In this document: in pieces, positions 1 through 7,499 of the stretch
How the letters are laid out: every line of letters starts with the position of its first letter
How positions within the stretch are numbered: position 1 is the stretch's first letter
From: Emcibacter sp048269205
GTDB lineage: Bacteria > Pseudomonadota > Alphaproteobacteria > Sphingomonadales > Emcibacteraceae
Length of the DNA stretch: 64,000 nt
Direction of reading: 5' to 3'
Assembly: GCF_048269205.1 (NCBI RefSeq)
Contig: NZ_JBLXJC010000001.1
Span: 930,001-994,000, forward strand
The notes under the pieces: model-generated
What the model saw: only the letters and a program-made list of their open reading frames with translations
What the model was told of the DNA's origin: nothing
The model's database searches: none
Program-made: the position numbers and the translations under genes

Positions 1-747
1 GGGCTTGCCGGAGACGCCGTCTGGGTCATTGATCCCCATATCGAACCCGCCCGGAACATGGTGCCGGAGCTTGATTCCTGCGCATTTCTTGAAACTGTGG
101 CAGACCTTCCAGAAGGGATTAGACCTTCTTTTGTTGTGCTGGCAGTAAAGCCCCAGATGATGGAAGACGCTGTGAGCCAGTTGTTGGACGTTGATCTTTC
201 ATCGTCCTTAATTCTGTCTATCGCAGCGGGAAAAACCCTGTCCTGGTTCGAAACAAGGCTGGGCGCTGACAAGGCCTTCGTGCGGGCCATGCCCAACACA
301 CCGGCGGCGATCGGTATGGGCATTACGGTGGGATGCGCCAATTCCCGTGTTGCCAGTGACCAGAAGGAGACCTGCCAGGCCCTCCTGTCAGCGGTAGGCG
401 ATGTGGACTGGGTGGAAAAGGAAGGGCTGATCGACGCCGTGACGGCAGTATCCGGCAGTGGTCCGGCTTACGTGTTCCATCTGGTGGAAAGTATGGCTTC
501 GGCCGGAGAGAAAGTGGGTCTTGATGCTGATCTGGCTATGAAACTTGCTCTGCGGACAGTGATCGGCGCCAGCGCATTGTTGGAGCGATCCGGCGAAAGT
601 GCGAGCCAGCTTCGTATCAATGTCACAAGCCCTAATGGGACGACCCAGGCGGCCTTGGACGTGCTGATGACGGAGGACGGGCTTGGCAAGCTGATGACAA
701 AGGCAATCCGGGCCGCCTATGAAAGATCCCGGGAGCTTGCGGACTAG
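1..747 (+). CDS. proC: Pyrroline-5-carboxylate reductase, 3' part (5' end outside the window)
   Basis: This enzyme makes the last step of proline synthesis, NAD(P)H-dependent reduction of 1-pyrroline-5-carboxylate in the cytoplasm. The frame is open from base 1, so the N-terminal start and the Gly-rich nucleotide loop lie outside the window. What remains covers the end of the Rossmann domain (VVLAVKPQMM, then VRAMPNTPAAIGMG) and the whole helical dimerisation domain with the family signature around AVSGSGPAYVF and TSPNGTTQAAL, which lines the substrate pocket. The C-terminus ends normally at a TAG that overlaps the stop codon of the convergent gene by 4 bases. Identification rests on several conserved blocks and is secure; only the start is missing. 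Confidence 0.95.
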   Translation, partial: GLAGDAVWVIDPHIEPARNMVPELDSCAFLETVADLPEGIRPSFVVLAVKPQMMEDAVSQLLDVDLSSSLILSIAAGKTLSWFETRLGADKAFVRAMPNTPAAIGMGITVGCANSRVASDQKETCQALLSAVGDVDWVEKEGLIDAVTAVSGSGPAYVFHLVESMASAGEKVGLDADLAMKLALRTVIGASALLERSGESASQLRINVTSPNGTTQAALDVLMTEDGLGKLMTKAIRAAYERSRELAD

Positions 748-2036
748 GCTTGTCTGTGTGTCATAGCCAGTGACAATCCAACGACAAAGTAAAAAATCGT
801 AAACGGGTGATAGAGTGTGCTGTCAACAAAGGCATGCACAAACAACATCAATGCGAGAGCGAATCCGGCCAGTGACACTGGCGGCATATCTTTGACTTTT
901 CTCAAGCTGAGTGCTGAACTCAGCAGCGGTGTCACAATAAAGCCCAGAAAGACGATCCCACCAATAACCCCCCAGGCAAGAAGGGCTTGCAAAACGATAT
1001 TATGGGGGTGAATAACGAAACCATCGCCAAATTCCACCAGATATACTGTCTGATTGGGGCCGAAACCGGTCCATGGCGCCTCTATGATGTGCTCTGTTGT
1101 CTCTTTCCAGATTGTCAGACGGCTTGCGCTTAGCTGGTTTATGGACTGGCTGTCGATAGTATCGTCATATAACCGGAAAATGCCGTATGAATCGTTTGGG
1201 GCCGGAAGTAAAATCGACAAAAAGGCCCCTGTAAATATGGCGAACAGATTAAGCCTGATCCAGCTTTTTTTTGACCTCCAGGTAAATATGGCTGTGCAAA
1301 TTGCCAGAGTTGAAAAGGTAGCAAGAATGGATCCCCTGCCTCCGCTCCAGAACAGGATTGTCCAACATGCCGAGAGCAGGACAGGGAATATGTATAAATA
1401 CCTGCCGTCTTTGATCTCCATGCAGGGGCGAGCGAAAGCCAGCAGCATAATCACGATCGCCATTGTAAAACTGAGATGCCGCACATTGCTGAATGCAGGA
1501 AGGTCGGTGCTCCAGTTGAAAGCCTCGCTGTTTGCTGAAATAAGAAATGTCGCGACAAAGAAGAAGGGCAGAAACAGGAGTATTCCGATAATCGCCGTTG
1601 CCGATATATAACTTCGGTCCGTCGGGGATGTTTTCCTGAATATATCAATTAATGAAAGTGCAAAAAAGAAATGAATTAGAAATTCTGCATTTTTGATTAC
1701 GGCCTTTCCGACATTTATTGACTGCTCCAGTCCGACTGCTGCGGCCACCAGCCAGATGAAAAAAAAAGTCCACAAGACCCGAGATTGCCTGAATATTGTC
1801 GATTGTTGTTTGAAGCCTATGGCCATGGTCAGGATGATAATCACAAGTTCAATATATAGGGGATAGTTGTGATAAAACCTGGAGTCGGTGAGGAGGCCGG
1901 AATTGGGATGGATAATCAGCCTGAAGACGGGCATGAGCAACAGAGACAGCAACAGGAGTGTTACAGGAATGTTGTTTTCATCCCGAAATTCAGTCAATCG
2001 GGTACGCAGGTGGCTATAATTCAAACTGACCGTCAT
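744..2036 (-). CDS. O-antigen ligase/polymerase-like multi-pass membrane protein (Wzy_C type)
   Basis: The protein is a polytopic inner-membrane protein of about 430 residues with roughly ten or more hydrophobic segments and one larger loop. The loop contains WTGFGPNQT and then HPHNIVLQALLAWG; an HxHN-type motif at the end of a periplasmic loop is the hallmark of the O-antigen ligase/Wzy superfamily, which joins or polymerises lipid-linked glycans. I chose the ATG at 2036 because GGAAAG precedes it by about 6 bases; an in-frame ATG at 2060 and a TTG at 2069 are alternatives. It lies alone between proC and a MarR gene. Glycan genes lie at 14.6-17.7 kb but are not adjacent. Whether it is a ligase or a polymerase cannot be told from sequence. 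Confidence 0.75.
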   Translation of the reverse strand: MTVSLNYSHLRTRLTEFRDENNIPVTLLLLSLLLMPVFRLIIHPNSGLLTDSRFYHNYPLYIELVIIILTMAIGFKQQSTIFRQSRVLWTFFFIWLVAAAVGLEQSINVGKAVIKNAEFLIHFFFALSLIDIFRKTSPTDRSYISATAIIGILLFLPFFFVATFLISANSEAFNWSTDLPAFSNVRHLSFTMAIVIMLLAFARPCMEIKDGRYLYIFPVLLSACWTILFWSGGRGSILATFSTLAICTAIFTWRSKKSWIRLNLFAIFTGAFLSILLPAPNDSYGIFRLYDDTIDSQSINQLSASRLTIWKETTEHIIEAPWTGFGPNQTVYLVEFGDGFVIHPHNIVLQALLAWGVIGGIVFLGFIVTPLLSSALSLRKVKDMPPVSLAGFALALMLFVHAFVDSTLYHPFTIFYFVVGLSLAMTHRQA

Positions 2037-2146
2037 AAGATCTTTCCAGTGACCAGACATCTCGCGCAATCACCATAGCGGAAACAGATTAACCGCTTGT
2101 AAAAGACAGTCAGAAGGTTGCTGCTTGCCGGCAGGAGGGGCGGGAA

Positions 2147-2650
2147 TCAGGTCCGGTTCACATGCTCCAGCACATCGGCCCGGTTTTCATCGTTGAGAAG
2201 TTCGGTCAGTACCGTCCAGAAGCCTTCCACGGCCTCCGGTCCCGCCTTGCGGCAGGCCTTCAGAAGATGCTCTTTCTGGTGTTCGGCAATCTCTGTGAGC
2301 AGCCTTTCCCCTTTGTCCGTCAGGTACAAGAGCCTCTGGCGCCGGTCCACAGGGCCGATTTCCTGGCGTACATAATCTTCGTCCACCAGCATGCTGAGGA
2401 CCCTGGACAGGGACTGCTTGGTAATATTCAGAAGTTTCAGAAGGTCGGCCACCATCAGTCCCGGGTTGCGGTTGATGAAATGCAGAATGCGGTGGTGGGC
2501 CCGGCCCATGCCATGTTGCTGCAACACGTCATCGGGCCAGCTAATGAAATCCCGATAGGCGAAATACAAAAGCTCCATGCCTTTAAGAAAAACATCATCC
2601 TCGTCCATGGTGACAGGTGTGTTTTTCTGATCAAATAATATGTCAGTCAT
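2147..2650 (-). CDS. MarR-family winged-helix transcriptional regulator
   Basis: This is a 167-residue cytoplasmic DNA-binding protein of typical MarR length. The central winged helix-turn-helix includes LMVADLLKLLNITKQSLSR (recognition helix) followed by the wing with DRRQRLLYLTDKG, the conserved DxRxxxLxLT motif of the family. The flanking helices would form the dimer interface. It is transcribed away from ilvE, with 139 bases between the start codons, so it may control itself and possibly ilvE. A 25-bp inverted repeat (2637-2661) spans its own start codon. The ligand is unknown. Confidence 0.9.
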   Translation of the reverse strand: MTDILFDQKNTPVTMDEDDVFLKGMELLYFAYRDFISWPDDVLQQHGMGRAHHRILHFINRNPGLMVADLLKLLNITKQSLSRVLSMLVDEDYVRQEIGPVDRRQRLLYLTDKGERLLTEIAEHQKEHLLKACRKAGPEAVEGFWTVLTELLNDENRADVLEHVNRT

Positions 2651-2661
2651 GTTGACATATT
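2637..2661. promoter_or_regulatory. Inverted repeat overlapping the MarR start codon (candidate operator)
   Basis: Nine-base arms, AATATGTCA (2637-2645) and TGACATATT (2653-2661), are perfectly complementary and separated by 7 bases. The MarR start codon (complement of 2648-2650) lies in the spacer. MarR proteins bind such short palindromes, so autorepression is the natural inference. No experimental support can be given from sequence. Confidence 0.55.
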
Positions 2662-2789
2662 TTAATTATAATGTTACCCATATCAAGTCTTTTGTGAAAT
2701 AATTGTTCGTAAAAAGGCCGGTGTGTCCCGTAACAAGAGACACTCGTGATACTAACTAGTTGAAGAATATATTCTTTTGAGGTGACATA

Positions 2790-3668
2790 ATGTCTGTATT
2801 ACCGTTCGACGACCGCGATGGTCTCATCTGGTACAATGGAGAACTGATTCCCTGGCGCGATGCCAAGTTCCATGTGCTGACCCACGGGCTGCATTACGCC
2901 AGCAGCGTCTTTGAGGGCCAGCGCGCCTATGGCGGCAAAGTATTCAAACCCCGTGAACATAGCGAGCGGTTGATCAAGTCGGGAAAAATCCTTGGTTTTG
3001 AAAATCCCTGGACGCCGGATCAGATCGACCAGGCAGTAGAAGACACCCTGAAAGCCAACAATCTGACCGATGCCTATATCCGCCCGGTCGCCTGGCGTGG
3101 CTCGGAAATGATGGGTGTGGCCACCAAGGGCAGCAAAATTCACCTCGCCATTGCAGTCTGGGAATGGCCCTCCTATTTTGGTCCGGAAGCCCGGCTGAAG
3201 GGTCTGCGGCTGGATCTCGCCCATTGGCGCCGTCCGGCTCCTCATACCGCCCCCAACGATGCCAAGGCGGCGGGGCTTTATATGATTGCCTCCATGAACA
3301 AGGATGCGGCCAGCGCCAAGGGCTATGACGACGCCCTGATGATGGATTACAAGGGCCGGGTGGCTGAAGCCACTGGCGCCAACATCTTCTTTTACAAGGA
3401 GGGCAAGTTGCATACCCCGACGGTTGAATGTGTGCTTGACGGTATTACCCGTCAAACGGTGATCGAATTGGCTGAAAAGCGCGGCTATGAGGTGATTGTC
3501 CGCGACATCTGGCCCGAGGAAATGGCAAGCTTCGAGCAGGCCTTCCTTACCGGTACTGCCGCGGAAGTGACCCCCTTAAGCGAGATCGGCCCCTATAAAT
3601 ATACCGTGGGTGATGTCTGCAAGACCCTGATGCAGGATTATGACGACCTGGTGAACGGTCGCTTGTAA
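2790..3668 (+). CDS. ilvE: Branched-chain amino acid aminotransferase
   Basis: This is a fold-type IV PLP aminotransferase of 292 residues that interconverts leucine, isoleucine and valine with their 2-oxo acids. The N-terminal part has the family start LIWYNGELIPWRDAKFHVLT and HYASSVFEGQRAY; the PLP lysine is expected at MDYKGRVAEATGANIFF, and EMASFEQAFLTGTAAEVTPL is the classical C-terminal signature. GAGGTG sits upstream of the ATG. It is monocistronic, divergent from the MarR gene and closed by a terminator shared with the convergent porin gene. The 'branched-chain' assignment follows family resemblance over the full length. Confidence 0.93.
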   Translation: MSVLPFDDRDGLIWYNGELIPWRDAKFHVLTHGLHYASSVFEGQRAYGGKVFKPREHSERLIKSGKILGFENPWTPDQIDQAVEDTLKANNLTDAYIRPVAWRGSEMMGVATKGSKIHLAIAVWEWPSYFGPEARLKGLRLDLAHWRRPAPHTAPNDAKAAGLYMIASMNKDAASAKGYDDALMMDYKGRVAEATGANIFFYKEGKLHTPTVECVLDGITRQTVIELAEKRGYEVIVRDIWPEEMASFEQAFLTGTAAEVTPLSEIGPYKYTVGDVCKTLMQDYDDLVNGRL

Positions 3669-3693
3669 TTATCCGAGGAATGGAATGTAAAAG

Positions 3694-3718
3694 GCCGGAG
3701 ATTTCTCCGGCTTTTTTT
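3694..3718. terminator. Rho-independent terminator between ilvE and the porin gene
   Basis: The arms GCCGGAG (3694-3700) and CTCCGGC (3705-3711) flank a 4-base loop and are followed by a T run on the plus strand. On the minus strand the hairpin is followed by a weaker CTTTT, so it may also end the convergent porin transcript. Confidence 0.88.
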
Positions 3719-3720
3719 GT

Positions 3721-5004
3721 TCAGAAGCTGCCGCCTATTTCGAGCCGGATGCCGATCACAAGGGCATCATCCAGGTCCGGGTTGGTGCCCGGGTTCTGCA
3801 CATATTGAATGTCGGGTTGCAGGGTAAGCCAGTCAGTGACTTCCGCCCGGTAGGTCAGCTCCCAGGCGATTTCATGATGATCCGTGTCGCCGGTATCCCT
3901 GGCCACCCAATCCCGATAGACAGAACCGTTCCCGGCGATGGCCACCGCCAGGCCAAGCTGGTCTTCCGGCCGCCCGTGGAACGGGCCGGTAAGCACAAGG
4001 CCGCCGCCTATATAATGGCCGAGCTGGTTGATGTCCTGATCGGCGAGACCGCCCCGGACCCAGCCGGACAGATTGTCTGCAAGCTGGCCCTCGATAAAGG
4101 CATAGATGCCTGAATTCCCGCCGATCCGGCCGGTGACCCGTTCGTCAATGGGGTCGAAGCGGCTGGTGTAATGCCAGCCGCCGGCCACCAGCCGCCAGTT
4201 GCCGTCAAACATCCTTATATCCGCTTCGCCCACCAGCAGCGCGCCTTCATCCAGTGCGATTTTATGGGATTTTGGATGATCCGGGTCATTAGGGATTGCG
4301 TCCAGCACCGCGGCCCGCAGGGTCAGAGTTTCGGAGGCTGCATAATCAAGCCTGAGGGCAAGGGAGGTGGTGGGAAAGATGGAGGGGCCATTCTCGCCAC
4401 TCTGGGAGAAATCCGGCCCGATACCGTGGGAGCTGTTGAGGAACAGGCCCGCTGTATCGATGGCGTCAAATTCACTGTTCAGGTCATAAAGGCCCACCCG
4501 GAGTGAAAAGCCCGCCCCGAACTCCTGCTGGTACCAGAATTCATAAAGCCGGATGACCTCAGAATTATCAATATTGGAGGTCACCTGCAGGTCGCCAACC
4601 AGTGGCGCCAGTTCCCGGACATTATTTATCAGGCCATAAACGAACAGGGTGCCCCCCTCGATCCCGGCTGCGGCGGCATCAAGTTCGGCCGTGATATCCA
4701 GATTATAAAGCGCCACGATATCCCGTTCCACACCGCCGCTGACATTGGCGGCGATATCCATGGTATTCAGGACCGAAAAGTCGATAGCCCTGTCATTATC
4801 CTGGGCCAGGGCGGGATGAAAGAAACCAGCCAGTTTGAGGGCCATTCCCGCCAGGAACAGGGAGAATCGCCGTCCTGGCGGCCGCAAGGCGGCGCACAAA
4901 AAATCCCCCCTTTCCGGAAGCTGGAAAGCGGCAAAATATCCGGCGGCCGGGAGCAAACGGACGTCGGGCAATACTGTACATGGAGGCAACATATACCCTT
5001 TCAT
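3721..5004 (-). CDS. OprB-type carbohydrate-selective porin
   Basis: The product is a predicted outer-membrane beta-barrel of the OprB family, which lets sugars diffuse into the periplasm. The mature part alternates short hydrophobic strands with aromatic girdles, and the end carries LQPDIQYVQNPGTNPDLDDA followed by a strand closing in phenylalanine, as OprB proteins do. The signal peptide appears late, around residues 43-68, ending in HPALAQ. This means the ATG at 5004 (no convincing ribosome site) or at 4992 gives an unusually long N-terminal region, and the true start could be further downstream. It converges on ilvE. Confidence 0.8.
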   Translation of the reverse strand: MKGYMLPPCTVLPDVRLLPAAGYFAAFQLPERGDFLCAALRPPGRRFSLFLAGMALKLAGFFHPALAQDNDRAIDFSVLNTMDIAANVSGGVERDIVALYNLDITAELDAAAAGIEGGTLFVYGLINNVRELAPLVGDLQVTSNIDNSEVIRLYEFWYQQEFGAGFSLRVGLYDLNSEFDAIDTAGLFLNSSHGIGPDFSQSGENGPSIFPTTSLALRLDYAASETLTLRAAVLDAIPNDPDHPKSHKIALDEGALLVGEADIRMFDGNWRLVAGGWHYTSRFDPIDERVTGRIGGNSGIYAFIEGQLADNLSGWVRGGLADQDINQLGHYIGGGLVLTGPFHGRPEDQLGLAVAIAGNGSVYRDWVARDTGDTDHHEIAWELTYRAEVTDWLTLQPDIQYVQNPGTNPDLDDALVIGIRLEIGGSF

Positions 5005-5269
5005 TATTATGATTTTCGCCGGGAAAGGGTGGCATGAAACGGATCAAAACCGGACCGGGAGCAACTCCGGTGAAGCCCCGATGTCAATCCGCCTGGCAAA
5101 CATGCAACCGATTGGTCTTTTTCTTTCTCTTCGAAAACCGGTTATTAAGGCTGCTTCTGGTGATGGGGCATTATACAGCATTGCAGTGCCGACGGTGTTG
5201 CCCGCGGGAAAAATTGCATTGCATTCCGGCCATTTGTTTAACAGGGTTTTTTGTGCTGTATTGGGGGAT

Positions 5270-5480
5270 ACCTATTGTCTAGATTAAGGTGGCTGTAATA
5301 AAGTCTGATAAGGTGGGGGAATGAAACCTAAGATATTATGCCGACAAAATACAATTGGTTGGCCTGCAGATATTCATGCTGCTTATCCTTCTGGTTGGTC
5401 TCTGGTTATTGTCTCTGGATGGGCCTGAGCTTGAGCTGGATAATAAGATCAAAGGCGGCTTACGGGCCGCCTTTTTTGGT
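5270..5480 (+). other. Orphan short transcription unit candidate ending in a terminator
   Basis: The gap between the porin start and the next gene (5005-5513) has no convincing gene. It contains a strong plus-strand terminator at 5452-5477 that belongs to no annotated plus-strand gene. Upstream are a weak promoter-like pair (TTGTCT near 5276, TAATAA near 5296) and a hydrophobic reading frame from a TTG at 5355 that runs straight through the terminator. A small RNA or a tiny membrane peptide is possible. Confidence 0.3.
5452..5477 (+). terminator. Rho-independent terminator of an unassigned plus-strand transcript
   Basis: AAGGCGGC (5452-5459) pairs with GCCGCCTT (5465-5472) and is followed by T residues on the plus strand. 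On the minus strand the hairpin is followed by TGATC, so it does not fit the neighbouring minus-strand gene ending at 5514. Confidence 0.8.
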
Positions 5481-5513
5481 ATTTTATACAGGATGTCCGG
5501 AGAAGACAGCTTT

Positions 5514-6662
5514 TTAATGAAGCAGGCTGACGTGGGGATAATCCGGCTGACGCTGCTGGAAAGACAGGATGCCGGGTTTTTGAATCTCGCCCCTGTCAAT
5601 ATTTACCGCCCGGCGAATGGTTTCATTCTGTTGCCAACTGTTCCGTCCCTCGATTACTGTCGGCAGATGGACAATCAGGGCAGCGGAAATGGACCGCGAG
5701 GCACTTTCCCAGAGATAGCTTGGGGTATGATCCACGGCGTAATAATCCACACTGCCGACTTTAAACATCGGCTCCTTGAAAGTCGTCGGTTTGGCAAAAT
5801 AAAAGCCCATGCCTTCATCACAACTCACATCAATGATCAGGCCGCCCGGTTTCAGGCATGATTTTTCATCCCGGGTGACAAAGTCGGTGGGGTGATCGGG
5901 GTCCTGCAGGGTGCCGTTGACGATGATATCCGTTTCGCGGATCAGGTCTGACAGGGGGCGCTCACTGCCGTCATGTTCCACGACAATCATGCGCTCTTCG
6001 CCCTCTCTGCCGTCCCGCACGCGGACATAGTGACAATCCAGAATTTCTTCGCGGACCTCATGATCGGGACGCTGGATGCAGATGGTGATATCCCGGAACC
6101 CGTGGGCTTTGAGGGCATAAATAGCGCCGCGACTGACCGCGCCGAAACTGAAAATGACGGTTTTGCGCTGATTGCCATAGTGCCCGTCGATGCCTTTCAG
6201 GCGCAGGGCATGAATGACCGCACAATAGCCAGCCATTTCGTTGTTCTTGTAGAAGGTATGGCGGCCGATCTGTCCGCTTGGACTCCAGACAAACATATCC
6301 TCAAAGGCAATCAGGGTAAGTCGGCGGTCTATGGCCGTCTGGGTAATGGCCCGTTGTTGGGCGCAATGGGGATACCCCCAGAGAAGCCCGCCTTCGCGAA
6401 GATCCTGTAAATCCTCCAGCACCGGCTTGCAGGCAATTACATTACCCAGATCGGCGAGAAGCTCCCGGCGCGGGGCCATGCCGCCGGTCAGAGCGGCGAT
6501 TTCAGAGTCCGGGACGCCGAAGGGGTCGCCATAGCCTTCTTCAAAAATTAATTGTCGACGACAATCTTCCGGGAGACGCGGTAAATGGGCGGGATGGATT
6601 GGCACACGCTGTTCGTCTTCCTTCTTGGAAGTCCCGATGACCCCCAGGGTCAGTTTGGTCAT
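5514..6662 (-). CDS. N5-(carboxyethyl)ornithine synthase / alanine dehydrogenase-like enzyme
   Basis: The 382-residue product belongs to the alanine dehydrogenase / saccharopine dehydrogenase superfamily. The N-terminus (GVIGTSKKEDEQRVPIHP) carries the substrate-site Arg and His of that superfamily. A Rossmann segment includes KTVIFSFGAVSRGAIYAL, and ETDIIVNGTLQDPDHPTDFV and GGLIIDVSCDEGMGF follow. The fold and motif spacing best resemble the lactococcal enzyme that reductively condenses ornithine or lysine with pyruvate. I set the start at the ATG at 6662 (AAGGAA upstream), which coincides with the family N-terminus; the open frame extends to 6905 without similarity. Substrate identity is inference, and alanine dehydrogenase activity is the main alternative. 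Confidence 0.68.
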   Translation of the reverse strand: MTKLTLGVIGTSKKEDEQRVPIHPAHLPRLPEDCRRQLIFEEGYGDPFGVPDSEIAALTGGMAPRRELLADLGNVIACKPVLEDLQDLREGGLLWGYPHCAQQRAITQTAIDRRLTLIAFEDMFVWSPSGQIGRHTFYKNNEMAGYCAVIHALRLKGIDGHYGNQRKTVIFSFGAVSRGAIYALKAHGFRDITICIQRPDHEVREEILDCHYVRVRDGREGEERMIVVEHDGSERPLSDLIRETDIIVNGTLQDPDHPTDFVTRDEKSCLKPGGLIIDVSCDEGMGFYFAKPTTFKEPMFKVGSVDYYAVDHTPSYLWESASRSISAALIVHLPTVIEGRNSWQQNETIRRAVNIDRGEIQKPGILSFQQRQPDYPHVSLLH

Positions 6663-6865
6663 GATATTTCCTTTTGGGGGAGTACGCAGGGGGTGGGGGG
6701 AAGGGGATGCGTACTCGGCAGTCCTTAACATGGCCCTTGCCTTGGACATATACAACCACAGTCCCGCACAATAGTCCGGAAAGTGACAATTGCAGGCGGG
6801 TTCTGGGTCTTGAAGATTGAGGGGAGGAATTGTCTCAATGCCCCCGAGCGGGACGGAACAGAATA

Positions 6866-6892
6866 AAAAAGCCGGAGAGGGTACTCTCCGGC
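6866..6892 (-). terminator. Rho-independent terminator downstream of the 6920-7387 gene
   Basis: A 9-bp perfect stem (GCCGGAGAG at 6871-6879 with CTCTCCGGC at 6884-6892) is followed on the minus strand by TTTTTTA. It separates the small secreted-protein gene from the downstream dehydrogenase gene. Confidence 0.88.
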
Positions 6893-6919
6893 CTTGTGTA
6901 TCCATAATCTCCGACAGTC

Positions 6920-7387
6920 TTATTTCTTGTCTTTTTTCGCTTTTTTATAAGCTTTCAGCTGTTGGGCTTCTTCCCTGGTGATCTTGGCGATGCCGCGGAT
7001 GAACAGGCGCTCATCTCTGAGCAGAAGCCCGCTGCGCCCGTAGGGACAGAGGTTCTCGCCGGTCTTTGTATAAAGGGCCAGGGTGTCCTCAAACATGATG
7101 TTGTTGACCGACGGCCCGATCTCCAGAAGATAGGGGCGGTTGCGGCTCGGCGCATAAAGGATCAGGTGGGTGCGGTCCAGCGCCGTCCAGCTGTCGATGG
7201 TGCGCAGGAAAATACAGTCATTCTCCTTGCCAAGGCGCTTGAGCATGGCGTTATATTGCGCCTCGGTCAGGGGTGCCGGGGCTTCCTTGGCCTGATCCTC
7301 GGGTATTTTGCTGCCACTATCCTCTGCCGCGAGGGCAGGGGTCAGCAGCAGAGACAGGGCGGCGAACATCAGTATCAGCTTTTTCAT
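6920..7387 (-). CDS. Small secreted protein, DUF6491-like
   Basis: The 155-residue product starts with a clear Sec signal peptide (MKKLILMFAALSLLLTPALA). A short acidic/proline linker and a small globular domain follow, with two cysteines (in NDCIFL and ENLCPYG), and the tail is very lysine-rich. The pattern 'C-I-F ... I-D-S-W ... L...C' resembles DUF6491, a family of unknown function seen in proteobacteria; this is recognition from memory. The start at 7387 is favoured over the upstream frame because AGGAGGT lies just before it. It is a single-gene unit with its own terminator. Confidence 0.6.
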   Translation of the reverse strand: MKKLILMFAALSLLLTPALAAEDSGSKIPEDQAKEAPAPLTEAQYNAMLKRLGKENDCIFLRTIDSWTALDRTHLILYAPSRNRPYLLEIGPSVNNIMFEDTLALYTKTGENLCPYGRSGLLLRDERLFIRGIAKITREEAQQLKAYKKAKKDKK

Positions 7388-7499
7388 AACAGGACCTCCT
7401 TTGGACGGGCTGGTTCTCAATTTCCCGCAATATAGAATATTCAGCCTGAATATAGCTTGAACAGCCGGTTCATAAATTGATGTCGGTCATGTTGCCTGC

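Noticed and set aside
5355..5861. A 168-codon plus-strand frame with a hydrophobic start
   Set aside because: It runs through a strong terminator and antisense to the conserved dehydrogenase gene. Only its first 40 codons lie in the gap and could be real.
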